Part shown: positions 20,909 to 31,678 of the stretch, in pieces
Position numbering within the stretch: position 1 is the stretch's first letter
How the letters are laid out: each line of letters begins with the position of its first letter
DNA from: Aureobasidium sp. EXF-3400
Lineage: Eukaryota; Ascomycota; Dothideomycetes; Dothideales; Saccotheciaceae
NCBI GenBank assembly: GCA_024195585.1
Contig: SWBL01000085.1
Span: forward strand, 1-64,000
Direction of reading: 5' to 3'
DNA length: 64,000 nucleotides
Made by a program: the position numbers and the translations under genes
Notes under the pieces: generated by a model
The model's database searches: none
The model's input: only the letters and a program-made list of their open reading frames with translations
What the model was told of the DNA's origin: nothing

Positions 20909-22592
20909 TTACTTCAGCTTCTCGGCGATCAGGTCAACGAAGGTCTCGTTCTGATCATCATCCCAAGCGACGATCTCGTCCTCCTCCTTGATAGTGAGGC
21001 AGCCCTTACCGAAAGTGACAACGTTGAGGGCAGCATCCTTGTCGCCTCCAGCGTTGTGGACAATGGCTTGGAGGAGGCGGCCAGACTCGGTGAAGAAGGC
21101 CTTTGCAGCCTTCTGAGGAGTAGTGTTGACGCCAACACCGCTGATGATGTTGATCTTGGTCAAGTTGCTGCAGTCAGCGAGCAAGGTCATGCAAGGCATG
21201 GCGGTGGCCTTCACGTAGCCAGCGATGGTGATGGCAACCATGGCCTTACGGGCCTCAGTGCTGATCATGCTGAGGAAGTTGAGCGCAGTGGTAGTGGTGT
21301 CAAAGCGCAATCTGAAGGCGTACAGGATCAGACGAGCCTCAGCAGCAAGCTGGATGATCGCGATTAGTTTGAATAACAAAAAAGGACCGTGGATGGGATA
21401 TGCTAACCTGCTTGTTCAGAACAGCCACAGCAGTTCTGTGCTTGAACTCCTTAAGGTAGTCCTTAGCTCTGGCACCACCGCTCTTGCTGTCGGTGATCTC
21501 GATTCTACCCTTGTTGGTAGAAGGAGTAAGGCAGTACTGGATGACTCTGGTGCGTAGGTGACGAGGGAGCTTCAAGAAAGGGAACGGAGCACTAGGCTTA
21601 ATAACAATGGCCTGGAGCCCATTGTCGAGCATGTACGAGGCAACCAGCTCAAACTGCTGAGGGGCGACCAGCTTGATCGTCTGGGCGAAACCACCCTCCT
21701 TGGCCAAGGGCTGCGTGTTGTCAGTTAGAGCTATCGTAGTAATATGTTTGGACTTCCTTACCTTGCCATGGACAGTGTCATTCTCGAAGGCAACGTCAAC
21801 AGGGGCAGCACCACTAAGAGCAGTGGACAGCTTGTTGAACTGCTTAGCAGGAGCACGCTTTCTGGGGGTCTTCTTGACCTCGGTAGCGGGAGTGGGGGGA
21901 ACCTCGTCGTCTGAACCGGCCTTGGGGGTGGCAGGAGCCACGGCAGCCTTCTTCTGTGATGAACGCATAAGTAAATGAATATGAATGATGTATGAAAGGG
22001 AAAGGTTAAGATAAAAGTCAAGAAGCGGAGTGCGTGTTGTGAGAGAAGGTGTAAAGTAAGAGTAAAAAGTGGAAGATGGGTTGGAAGCAGATGGTAAGAG
22101 GTGAGAGGTAAGAAGTCGAAGGTGAAAGGTAAAGGCTGAAAAGTGAACGAAAAGACGCAGAAGATGAATGCTGAAGATTGAAGTCCTCCCGGATGGGCGT
22201 GAGTAGTAGGCAGATAGCATAGAAATGCAGGAATGAGAGTCAATCTCATACGGATCCAAAGAGATCTCGTGTGCCCGGTGTGCGAGTTCGCGTCGACCCG
22301 GGCTGCGTGCTCAGGGGGAAGGTGTAGTGGGAGGTTATGTACCCGAGACACGAGCTCATGTTGGGATCCGGTACGCGAGCTCGCACTGTTTGAGGTACTG
22401 GGTAGGCAGCGTCGGCAGGCAAAGAGGACATTCAAGCTCGTGTCGATGCGACGATATGCGACGAGGTCTTGCTGTGCCCGATGCGCGACTTCGCATCGAC
22501 CCGAGCCGCGTGCTTGGAGGAGTGTGTAGAGGAGGGCAAAGAGTGGACTGGGAAAGGTGTAAAAGAGTACTTACAGATCCCTTAGGAGGCAT
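20909..22592 (-). CDS. LPxELR-type (2EXR/F-box-like) protein with basic N-terminal tail
   Basis: Four minus-strand exons, 22592..22575, 21953..21762, 21710..21408 and 21349..20909, give about 317 residues. The tail MPPKGSKKAAVAPATPK...KKTPRKRAPAK resembles linker-histone or other chromatin-binding tails. At about 119-130, FLKLPRHLRTRVIQYCL followed downstream by LNKQLAAEARLILYAFRLRF matches the pattern LPxELRxxIY...xEARxxLY of a large fungal family of unknown function. A later segment, GYVKATAMPCMTLLADCSNLTKINI, also fits. Introns 2 (51 nt, in frame) and 3 (57 nt) are typical; intron 1 is 621 nt and unusual. If transcription starts later, ATG at about 21971 (MRSSQKK) inside the same frame is an alternative start. 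I infer nuclear location from the tail only. Confidence 0.65.
22270..22537. repeat. diverged GC-rich direct repeats inside a long intron
   Basis: Two units of about 60 bp start at 22271 and 22474, sharing GTGCCCGxTGxGCGAxTTCG and the following TCGACCCGxGCxGCGTGCT. Most differences between them are transitions. A third, more degraded relative lies near 22369-22390 (CCGGTACGCGAGCTCGCACT). They lie in intron 1 of the basic-tailed LPxELR gene. Confidence 0.5.
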
Positions 22593-23601
22593 GTTGTTGT
22601 TTGTTGGTTGAGAAGGTTGGAGTTGAAAGGGCGGAAGAGTGCTTGGTTGTCTTTTAAAGAAAGATGGAAGAACAGAGGAGTGGAAAGCGAGCAAGTAGCA
22701 AAAGAAAGCACAGGAGTGAGAGAAGTCAGACTTTTGCTGTGTTGTTCGTGTTGCGGAGTGAAGAGAAGAGTCCAAGACAAGGAGAGTGTTGCGGATCCTT
22801 ACGGTCACGTACGGAATCAGGTCGTCGGGGTCAACGATGATTCTGATAGGCCGAATGATTCTGGTGGTCAAACGCGGGGAAGTTGATGTCCGGATTCGAA
22901 TCTCGTCCTGGTGTCTTTCTTTTTGCTGAAGACCTGACACAACGCGTCTCTCAAGGTTAGGTGTTGAGGAAAGCAAACTGATGCAGTCTGTTTCTGTGAC
23001 GCGCTCGGCACAAAGAAGCGCGTGCAACCCTTTGTAAGGTACGTTCTATACTGGCTGGAGAAGCAAGATCCTGTCTGACCTTGATGTCACATCCGTGAAG
23101 GCATATCAAGCATCCGCGATGCGCTCTCTGGAAGGCTCCATCGACATCGAAAGTGCTATAACTTTCTGCGACGCGTACATACCTGGGCATTGTGTGAGTA
23201 GCGAAGCCAGGTAACTTCATGGCCGAAGTAACTCTGTGTACCAGACAATAACATGGCCTGGTTCAGAGCTATGCAGTACCTTCTTGGACCTACAAATGTC
23301 AGTTCACGTGACCTACCTTGGATCTTCCGGGCGCGACTGCTACCCTGCTGTCTATGATGGCCACAGCATCTTCCAAGTACACACACGTATAGCCATTGTT
23401 GAGTGGTTATGGTTGGAAGATGAAAGTTGAAGTGGATTGAGAAGCGAAGAACGCTGGCAAAGAGTCTATATCGCTGCGGCTGGACCGTGCGCACGGACAA
23501 CGCACGGTCCACCCGCGTTGTGAAGCAACACTAGGTACTCTGCGCCAGCATCAAGAAACTGCTCATCTTTTGCATACCAGGATCAAGAACACAAGACCAA
23601 G
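22593..23601. other. divergent promoter region between LPxELR gene and SDC1
   Basis: About 1 kb between two divergent genes. Frames across it are shadows without domains. It contains a perfect inverted repeat annotated separately at 23481-23511. Confidence 0.4.
23481..23511. promoter_or_regulatory. perfect 11-bp inverted repeat upstream of SDC1
   Basis: TGGACCGTGCG and CGCACGGTCCA are exact reverse complements with a 9-nt spacer, ending 90 bp before the SDC1 start. It could be a dimeric transcription factor site or, if transcribed, a stable hairpin in the 5' leader. No known factor is assigned. Confidence 0.45.
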
Positions 23602-24225
23602 ATGGCCGAACTACCCAACGGTATGGCTGTGCCATCAAGCAATGACGTTGAGATGAAGGAAGAAGTGGCAGAGGTAAGACTCATTCTGACAGACAAGATC
23701 GAATGCGCCGCTAATGATCAACAGCCTTCTGTTCATAGCATTCCCTCTGCTCCGGAACAAGTCGCAGGAGCTGCACAGGAAGACGGAAGCCTGCCTATCA
23801 ACCAGCCCTTTACCACCGAAGCACCCAAACTCGAGTCTGGCTCAGCAAGCATGGAAGGCATCATCAACGGCCACTCTGCCGATGCGCCAGCCAGTCAAGT
23901 CGCTCCTCCACCAGTCGCACAAGCCCCTTCAGCATCGCCATTGCCTGCTACTGCCTCTGCGCCAATCGTGCCAGCCGCTACTACTCTGCCTGTCTCGGCA
24001 CCATCTCCTTCGCCCGCGCCAACCAGACCATCCTCAATCCCTCCAGCAGTCTCGCTGCCACCCGAGAAGGCCCACCAACACGGCGCGCCTACCAGAATCT
24101 ACCTGAATGATTTGGCCATGTACCTCATGGAGGGCATGAAGTACCTCGCTGTTTACAAACCCGAGAAACCATTGAAGTGGATGGGCGAGTTTCTCTTGAA
24201 GCGCAGTGCCGAGATCGAGGGTTAG
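23602..24225 (+). CDS. SDC1: COMPASS complex subunit Sdc1 (Dpy-30 domain)
   Basis: Exons 23602..23673 and 23725..24225 give about 190 residues. The C-terminal 45 residues, from RIYLNDLAMYLMEGMKYLAV to LKWMGEFLLKRSAE, are a Dpy-30 motif, the two-helix dimerisation unit that binds Bre2/Ash2L. Sdc1 is part of the Set1/COMPASS histone H3 lysine 4 methyltransferase in the nucleus. The N-terminal two thirds are Pro/Ala/Ser-rich and disordered, longer than in budding yeast but normal for filamentous fungi. The 51-nt intron keeps the frame open, so an unspliced reading would add 17 residues; GTAAGA, CTAAT and ACAG support splicing. Confidence 0.88.
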   Translation: MAELPNGMAVPSSNDVEMKEEVAEVRLILTDKIECAANDQQPSVHSIPSAPEQVAGAAQEDGSLPINQPFTTEAPKLESGSASMEGIINGHSADAPASQVAPPPVAQAPSASPLPATASAPIVPAATTLPVSAPSPSPAPTRPSSIPPAVSLPPEKAHQHGAPTRIYLNDLAMYLMEGMKYLAVYKPEKPLKWMGEFLLKRSAEIEG

Positions 24226-24555
24226 TTGCGGTTGTTTATTGACGGGAACACGGAATTCTACTGGCTGGGATATGCATAGCGAAGGAGTTCATAAGGTTCA
24301 TTACGGTAGTCGGTATGGCATAGCACCATCACAACAAGTGTGTTTACAGGGAGAGAACAGAGATAGAATGGCAGCAGACACATGATTTGTTGGTGAAGGG
24401 TCCAAACGTGGTTCCCTTGTCGTTCATTTACTTTTTCATCCTTGTGCAACGAGCTAGTGAAAACCCTGGAGACCTTCCAAATACACATGCCCTTCTGAAC
24501 GCCATGTGGTATCGATGCTTGTTCCTCCGTTCGACATTTCTCAGTCAAAAGCCGC
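24226..24555. other. 3' flanks of convergent SDC1 and RPS13
   Basis: About 330 bp between the stops of two convergent genes, presumably both 3' untranslated regions. Nothing else is seen. Confidence 0.4.
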
Positions 24556-25254
24556 TTATGCGACCATGGTGGAGGCGGTCGAGGACTCGTACTTCCAGGT
24601 GGGGGGAAGGACACCGACGGTCTTGTAGTAACGAGCAAGACGGTGGATACGGGACTCGATGAGAATGAGGCGGAACTTGGAGTCCTTGTCCTTACGGTTG
24701 CGCTCGAGGTGCTTGCGGACGGCAACAGCCTGGGAGGATCGTGTCAGCCAGCCGGACGTGGAAGTTTCTGACAAGAGTTTAAACAAACCTTCTTGACGAG
24801 CATGTAGAGGTCCTCGGGGATCTCAGGGGCAAGGCCTATTGTAGTCACTCCGTCAGTCAAAGACCAAACAGAGGCAGAGTTGATGTGTTGAAAAGTGGTT
24901 CGTCGCAATTTCTTGCGCTTCTTCCATCTTTTTCTTTCTTTCACACGGGGTAAACCGTACCGCTGGACTTGAGGATTCTCAGAATCTTGTTACCTGCGTA
25001 GTGTGTTAGTCTCTGGCTGCGCTTGATCGAATATGCGGCAGGCGGAACGTACCAGTGACAACCTTGACTTGGGCGACACCGTGGGAGTCACGGAGGACGA
25101 CACCAATCTGCGAAGGGGTGGCACCCTTACGGGCAAGCTTGCAGATCTGGTCAACGACCTGCTCGGGGGTGGTCTTGAGCCATGCGGGAGGAGCGCGCGA
25201 GTAGGGGATGGCGCTGGAAGCGATACCCTTTCCCTTGGAATGAAGACGGCCCAT
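24556..25254 (-). CDS. RPS13: 40S ribosomal protein S13 (uS15)
   Basis: Four minus-strand exons, 25254..25053, 24993..24961, 24835..24789 and 24729..24556, give 151 residues, exactly the usual length. The start [20 protein letters not shown], the middle [15 protein letters not shown] and the end [31 protein letters not shown] are characteristic. All three introns are under 110 nt with phase preserved across split codons (two glycine codons are interrupted). The protein is a small-subunit component contacting 18S rRNA. Neighbour SDC1 converges on it and is unrelated. Confidence 0.97.
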
Positions 25255-27582
25255 TTTGAATGTCGGTTTGGAGTAGAAGTTGTCGGTTGAAGGGTCGTCG
25301 GATGCTCGTTCGTCGTTCTCGAAGTTCTTCTCGCTGTGCAAAGCTGAAATCAATTTCGGCCTGCTGCAAAAGCGCCAAGGCTGACCGTGGACGGCATGTC
25401 CCGAACTTCTTCCGTTGTTCCTCTAGCGAAAACTTCTGCGCTTCACTCACTTTGCAGCAACTTCCTCTTTGCAACAAGGAACAACTTGTCTATCGCACCT
25501 TGTGCGCAGCATTCGACACACTTTGGCAGCGCTTGATGGGTCGCTGAGCGTGCAAACACATATACTGGTGCGCAAGCACGCTCGTGTGCAGCCTCAAGCA
25601 CTGCCAGCATCTCAATTGGTAAGACACAACTTTTCCTCACACATTCCCATCACCTTTCTATATGATGAATTTTGTCAATTACTATTTTTCTGGTACCTCT
25701 TATGTCAGAGACTCTTACGAGTCTCGATGATCTTAGCGGACTTCTGATCTATCCAAACCACACTACGCATTTTTCGCTTCACCATCCCCAGACATCTGGC
25801 TAACGAACGATTTTTGCAGACAAAACTCCAGCTGGTAAAACTGGCTCGAGTCTACGCTCTCGGCATCGGGTTGGCTCGGTGTTGCACAAACTCATAGCCC
25901 CTTTACCCCTGCTAAGTCCTTGGCTTCTGGGTACGGTGTGGTTTCTGTCTTCGAAATCTCCTTTTCCCTTGGCCTGAGTTCTCTTTGGCATGGCATTCTT
26001 GGTTGTTATCAAACGCCTTCTGGCAAATTTAAATATGCTATATCAAAATCCGCCTTTCTCGCTACTTGACTTTTCTCACACCAACGTCTACGTCCTGTGC
26101 TCATATCTATTGTGTGCCGAGCGCCTATCTAAGCACGGCAGATGTGACCAAAGCCTTGTCAACTGGCCGTGCATATTTGTACCCGTGGGGATCAGTCGAC
26201 GGTATTCTCGTTCGGAGAATATCCTGATCGGGGAGCACAGCATCGGGTTGCTATCCGCGCCGTTGAGACTTGGATCTGAGTAACGTGAGGTGCTCTGACT
26301 CCTGACTCGGACTGCCATGCGCACCATGGTCCATTCACCGATTCATCCTTTTCTGCTCCCGTCTTTCTCAAACATCAAACCGACTTCCAAGCCTCTTCGT
26401 GCGCATGGATCTGTCACATATGTACTATCGAGAAGCACAATGCTTACTAGAGAATGTGCAGTAGCCATTGAAGGAGTTTAGCTAGATAGCTATCGGCGGA
26501 GATCTTCATTGCTTCTAGTCGACATGGATGGACATCGCAAACTGCCGTCTTGAACAAAAATTATACCCGTGTCATGCTTGGATGGGGAAGCGGATAGCCA
26601 TTTTTGCATTGGCGCGGTAGTGGATATGAATTGATAGTCCAGGATCTGCAGGAACCAAATCTCCAGATAATTCACGTGTTGTCGGGGTTTGCGGGTGTCT
26701 CTGCAGCAGCCGAGACAGCAACAAAAGGTTGTCAATGTCACAACCACATGCTGTCCATTCGCAAGTAAGCAAGCAACCGCCTGTCGAGGCGTCCGACTCG
26801 AGCCTTGTATACCCAGCAAAAGCACAAGCGTTGGTAATCCCTCGCCTGCTTCCTGAGTCTCGGGCGCGACAGACATGCAGGGTGGCGCACAGAGTCAGTT
26901 CATGGTGAAACGTCGAGGACCTGCGGCGGCCGTGCATTTTCTTACACCTCGGACCAAGTTGGGGAATAGTCAGATCCTCCTCGATCAAGATGAAGCACGG
27001 TAATTGATTTGCCAATGATCGTCTTGGACTGTACCAATTGCGACAGGACAAAGAAGAGAAGCACCCGCATCTCATTAAACACTACTTTGGCTGGTCAAGA
27101 ACAATAGCGCTCTTTTTGTTCGCTGTCGCGCGACAGATGTTCAGTGATAGAGCACAACGGCACCATACCAAGCCACATGCATCCACGCTAATGTTCGACG
27201 AAATTATGACCCACCCTGCGACTCGACTGCAACGGCGCTTGTAAAGAAAGGCGAACTCTAGGCGTGCCATGACCAGGACCCCCAACTTCCAAGCGCCTTG
27301 TTGGTTGCATTGTTCAATATACTCGGGTGCTCGATTTCGCCTTTAATTCAGGCCCCAGCCCCCCGAGCGGCCTCGAGGGCTTTCCATTCCTTCACTTCGT
27401 CATCCGAATAACAAACATACCTGACCAGCAGTCATTCTTTTCAAGTGTCCTAGTGACATTGCCACGATCTTTACCCAGTTTGCATTGAACACGCGTTTGA
27501 TACCCCCTTGCTTTACTACTCTTCGCCTCATATAATCGAGTGCGCATCTTTTACGCCGAATCAAGCAATCCAAAACATCACA
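25255..27582. other. 2.3-kb intergenic region
   Basis: Flanked by the RPS13 promoter (left, minus strand) and the Tos1-like gene promoter (right, plus strand). Open frames are short and unsupported on either strand. A run rich in C and G at about 27350-27380 precedes the probable transcription start of the cell wall gene. Confidence 0.4.
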
Positions 27583-29016
27583 ATGAAGAACATCATCGCT
27601 GCCAGCGCCATCCTGGCTGCCTCCATCTCTGGAGTTGCTGCCGATCTCTGCAGCAAGGGTTCCGTCGACGACGGCGGCAACTGGTATTGCCAGGCCGTTG
27701 ATGCTATCACCTACACTGGAATGCAGGGCAAGGGCTCCTACAACAAGATTACATCCATGGACAGCAACTCTGGTGCCTGCTCTTCCTCTCCTTATGGCTA
27801 CTCTGGATCAATGTCTCCTCTTGATGAGGAAGTCTCTCTCCATTTCCGTGGTCCTCTGAAGATCAAGCAATTCGCCTTCTTCTCGCCCAGCACTGGATCT
27901 TCCTCTGACTCCTCCAAGAAGGCCAAGCGCAGTGCCATGCACCGTCACAACCACGCACACGAGCATGTCCACAAGCACAAGCGTGACGAGAATGTTGAGA
28001 AGCGCGGTGTTGGCGACATGGTAACCGCAATCATCGATGGAGTTGCCGTCTCGTGGGTCAACGAGTGGTCTGGTGCTGCTTCCACTGCTGCTCCAGCTCC
28101 CGCAGCCACCACTTCGGCCGCCGCTGCTCCTGCTGCTGCAAACACCGAGTCTGCTTCAGCCGACTTCGCACCCAAGCTTCTGAAGGTCAACGCCCCTGCT
28201 GCCTACAGCTCCAAGGCTGCCAGCTCGAGCTCCAGCTCCTCGTCCAAGTCGGCTCCCTCCTCTTCGTCTTCCGCTTCTACTGGCAGCTCCGGATCCTGGG
28301 GTCGCAAGGCTTACTACAACTCTGAGGCCGGTTCTGCAGACAACGTCGTTTTCCTCAACCACAACGGTGGCCAGGGCTCTGGTGTCTTCGACTACACTTT
28401 CGGAAACTCGCTTTCTTACTCTAACAGCAAGGGTGATGCTGGTGCTTCTTCTCCTCAGGTCCTCGCCGACACCACACTTGCCTCCAACGACGAGGTCATC
28501 ATTATGTCTGACAAGGAGTGCGATGGTGACTGCGGCTACTACCGTGATGGTCAAGTTGCTTACCACGGTTTCGCTGGTGCCCAGAAGGCTTTCTTCTTCG
28601 AGTTCGAGATGCCTCTTGACGGCAACACTGACGCTGCCACCAACGGCGACATGCCTGCCATCTGGATGCTCAACGCTCAGATTCCCCGTACTCTCCAGTA
28701 CGGTAAGGCCGAGTGCTCTTGCTGGACCACCGGTTGCGGTGAGTTCGATCTCTTCGAGGTTCTCGCACCTGGTGATCTCCGTTGCAAGTCTACTCTTCAC
28801 AGCAACATCAAGGGCGGCAACTCGGACTACTTCCAGCGTCCCGTCTCTGGCAGCATGAAGGCCATGGTTCTCCTCAACGGCGAGAACATGCACATCAAGG
28901 TCCTCGACAGTGACTTCCAGCTCCCTACCAGCCTCGACGCCTCCTGGATCTCCAGCCAATGCGAGACTGGTTTGATTCAGAACACATTGAACTCCCTCTT
29001 CGCCCTCGTGGCATAG
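27583..29016 (+). CDS. Tos1-like putative cell wall glycosidase
   Basis: Single exon, 477 residues from the ATG that opens the signal peptide MKNIIAASAILAASISGVAA. The N-terminal domain (about 20-110, with C, W and Y pattern of LCSKGSVDDGGNWYCQAV) and the C-terminal domain (about 245-470) match yeast Tos1 and related fungal wall proteins. GEFDLFEVL resembles the acidic catalytic strand of GH16-type glucanases, but activity is unproven. Between them lie a His-rich segment of about 20 residues bounded by dibasic KR sites (HKHKRDENVEKRG), then an Ala/Pro and a poly-Ser linker. The KR pairs are plausible Kex2 cleavage sites. Cysteine-rich KECDGDCGYY and ECSCWTTGCGEF suggest disulfides. No GPI signal is obvious. 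Expected location is the cell wall or medium. Confidence 0.85.
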   Translation: MKNIIAASAILAASISGVAADLCSKGSVDDGGNWYCQAVDAITYTGMQGKGSYNKITSMDSNSGACSSSPYGYSGSMSPLDEEVSLHFRGPLKIKQFAFFSPSTGSSSDSSKKAKRSAMHRHNHAHEHVHKHKRDENVEKRGVGDMVTAIIDGVAVSWVNEWSGAASTAAPAPAATTSAAAAPAAANTESASADFAPKLLKVNAPAAYSSKAASSSSSSSSKSAPSSSSSASTGSSGSWGRKAYYNSEAGSADNVVFLNHNGGQGSGVFDYTFGNSLSYSNSKGDAGASSPQVLADTTLASNDEVIIMSDKECDGDCGYYRDGQVAYHGFAGAQKAFFFEFEMPLDGNTDAATNGDMPAIWMLNAQIPRTLQYGKAECSCWTTGCGEFDLFEVLAPGDLRCKSTLHSNIKGGNSDYFQRPVSGSMKAMVLLNGENMHIKVLDSDFQLPTSLDASWISSQCETGLIQNTLNSLFALVA

Positions 29017-29895
29017 ATGGGATGACAAGAAGTTCTCTTTGTCATTGTTATAACATTCTTGACGAGGCCATGTTTTTATTACACCTTAATTTTTCAGTTT
29101 GTTTTCGAAGGAAATTCGCAAAGAAAGCATTGGATTGTTCATAAGCGCTGGGCGTGGGAAGATTCGGTGTTGTTGGTGGTTAAGCCCTTGCACAAATTAG
29201 TGATTAGCATGCAAACAACTGTACTTAGCGAAAATCCCAGAAAAGAACATTGCATCAAACAGCAGTACTCGTTTGCCTCTTTGCTTCATACGTGGCTGGG
29301 TGGAATGGAATGTATGTCGGCTGGACCCTCGAGTCCATAACTCCCACCCTCCTCCCACGAGAGTCTAGAGCGACCTCAATATAGAAAGGCACGATTCTTT
29401 CAAGACAGTGATGTATCCAAAGATAGCCGAAGCTGAATCGCTTCTCGGCGGATATCATACTGTTTCTTGAGACCATCCTAGATTGTTGTTGCTACAAATT
29501 GGCAGGACGTTTGGAACATGTTGAAGTAGACCCTGGAGAAGTGTTTCCCTCGGCAACATCCAAAGGCGGAGATTTAGTCTGAGGCGGCGATAGCAACCAA
29601 GGCTCTCCATAGACGGAATACCAGAGTATTGATCACAGTTTGGGGCTTCATCAAAATGAGTTGGCTTTCGAAAACACGTCCATAGAAGAAACGAGAACGT
29701 ACAAGACAAAGATGTACTTTACTCTTTCACGTGCATGAACGAAGATTGCTGGATCTCGGCGGCAGCGGCAAGCGGCGATAAACAGCCTCGGCATGCTCGA
29801 GAAGGACGACATTCGTCACTTTCTCATCCAAAACTCTGGGGTTGCAAAAGGTTCATCATCCTCACAAGACTCAGATATTTGGTATCTAGTAGAAG
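29017..29895. other. intergenic with hairpin-repeat remnant
   Basis: A copy of the dispersed repeat lies at about 29365-29470 (ATATAGAAAGGCACGATTCT). A further internal-type motif, ACCAAGGCTCTCCATAGACG, is near 29597. No gene is supported. The last 200 bp are the presumed PEX13 promoter. Confidence 0.45.
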
Positions 29896-31363
29896 ATGGC
29901 GACGCCGTCGCCGCCGAAACCGTGGGAAAGAGGACGCGCTGCTTCATCGTCGGGTACGTTTTTGACACGGCCCCCAGCGCCCGCACTTCAACTGACAAGT
30001 CATGACACAGCCTTGACACCTTCCGCTGCCATACCCACATCGACCTCCGCCGCTACCCCATCGTCAGTAAACACTACCGGTACTGCCGCGACACCTGCGC
30101 TACCATCGCGACCCGAGTCGCTCAATTCTGTTGTTGATCGCACCGCCTCCAACTTCGCCGGCGCCCAGCCTTATCAATCGTCACCCTACGGCTACGGTGG
30201 TGGCACAATGTCTTCGCCTTACTCACGCTACGGATCTGGTTATGGCGGAGGCATGTACGGAGGCGGCATGGGCGGCATGTATGGAGGAGGAGGCATGTAC
30301 GGCGCAAGTCCTTACGGTGGCATGGGGGGTATGGGTGGCATGGGCGGCATGTACGGTGGGATGGGAGGTCCCATGGGCGGTCCCAATGGCCAGAGTCTGA
30401 CCCAGACTTTCAGCCAGAGTACCCAGACGACCTTCCAGCTTATCGAGAGCATTGTCGGTGCCTTTGGTGGCTTTGCTCAGATGCTTGAGAGCACATACAT
30501 GGCCACTCACTCGAGTTTCTTCGGTACGTCTTGTGCTGCCATCTCTGTTCTTACCTTATACTGACAATATCTCAGCAATGGTTTCCGTAGCCGAGCAATT
30601 CGGTAACCTACGGCAAACACTAGGCCAAGTCCTAGGCATCTTCACCATCATCCGCTGGATACGCACAGCCATGGCCAAACTAACCGGCCGTCCACTCCCT
30701 GCGAATAGCACCGACCTCACTCCCGCCAACTTCGCCAGCTTCAACGGCCGCCTCCCCGACGGCTCTCCCGCCCCTCCCCGCGCCAGCAAGAAACCCTTCG
30801 TCATGTTCATCGTCGCCGTCTTCGGCCTCCCCTATCTCATGGGCAAACTCATCCGCGCCCTCGCCCGCAGCCAAGAAGAAGAAGAGCAGCGCCGTCTAGC
30901 AGCCGAAGGCCCCCAACAACCCCTGGATCCCTCAAAACTAGACTTCTGCCGCGTCCTCTACGACTTCAACCCAGAAGCAAATGCCAACTCCGTTCAAGGC
31001 GTTGATCTCGCAGTCGCAAAGGGAGACCTCGTCGCTGTCCTCAGCAAAACAGATCCCCTGGGTAACCCCTCAGAATGGTGGCAATGCCGCGCCAGAGACG
31101 GACGTAAAGGCTACTTGCCAGCCCCTTATCTCGAAACCATTCAACGCCGTCCTGCACAAGCTCAAATTACCAGTGGCACCAGTCCTGTGGGCAGTCGTGC
31201 TCAAACAATGACGACAGCCAGTGCAGATAGCAGATCAAACACCATGGTGGATAGAGAAAAAGATCTCGTCAAGGCTGCTCCTACAAACTTGCCTCCCAAT
31301 GTTCAAGGCAAAGCTGGCGATCTCAGTGTTGAGAGTTTCCAAAAGGGTCAATTTTACTCATGA
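29896..31363 (+). CDS. PEX13: peroxin 13, peroxisomal docking factor
   Basis: Exons 29896..29953, 30011..30523 and 30576..31363 give about 452 residues. Pex13 is a peroxisomal membrane protein of the Pex13/Pex14 docking complex that receives the receptors Pex5 and Pex7. The N-terminus is Pro/Ser/Thr-rich (MATPSPPKPWERG) and leads into a Gly/Met/Tyr repeat tract at about 95-155, typical of this protein. Hydrophobic helices lie around IRWIRTAMAKL and FVMFIVAVFGLPYLMGKLI. The SH3 domain begins near DFCRVLYDFNPE and includes EWWQCRARDGRKGYLPAPYLE. A short Ser/Gln tail follows. Both introns interrupt glycine/alanine codons and have clean GTACGT donors. Confidence 0.93.
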
Positions 31364-31678
31364 GAACAAATTTTCGGACAAATGTATTAATGAAAGCGGG
31401 CGTTTTCTTTCTTCTGCTTTATGTGTTTGTATCTTCCAGTATACAGAGGGATTGGAAATGGCTATGGTATCCTCGGAAATGAGAAAGCAACTTACTTCAA
31501 AACACAAGTGAAGAACCCGATCTCGAAAATGAAGGCCACCGAGAAGTGATGAATCAAATCACTTGTTGATCACATTCACTTTGACAGTCCATATTCACAT
31601 ACCTTTCTGCTCCATCCCAGTAACAATAAAACCCCAGCATATCTACGCACTTACCTCTCTACAACACACACATCCACC
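31364..31678. other. short intergenic region between PEX13 and orphan
   Basis: PEX13 3' flank followed by the C/A-rich leader of the next gene. Nothing else is seen. Confidence 0.35.

Noticed and set aside
22870..22920. tRNA-like GATTCGAATC segment
   Set aside because: It resembles a T-loop but the flanking bases do not pair as a T stem, and no D or anticodon arm is present.
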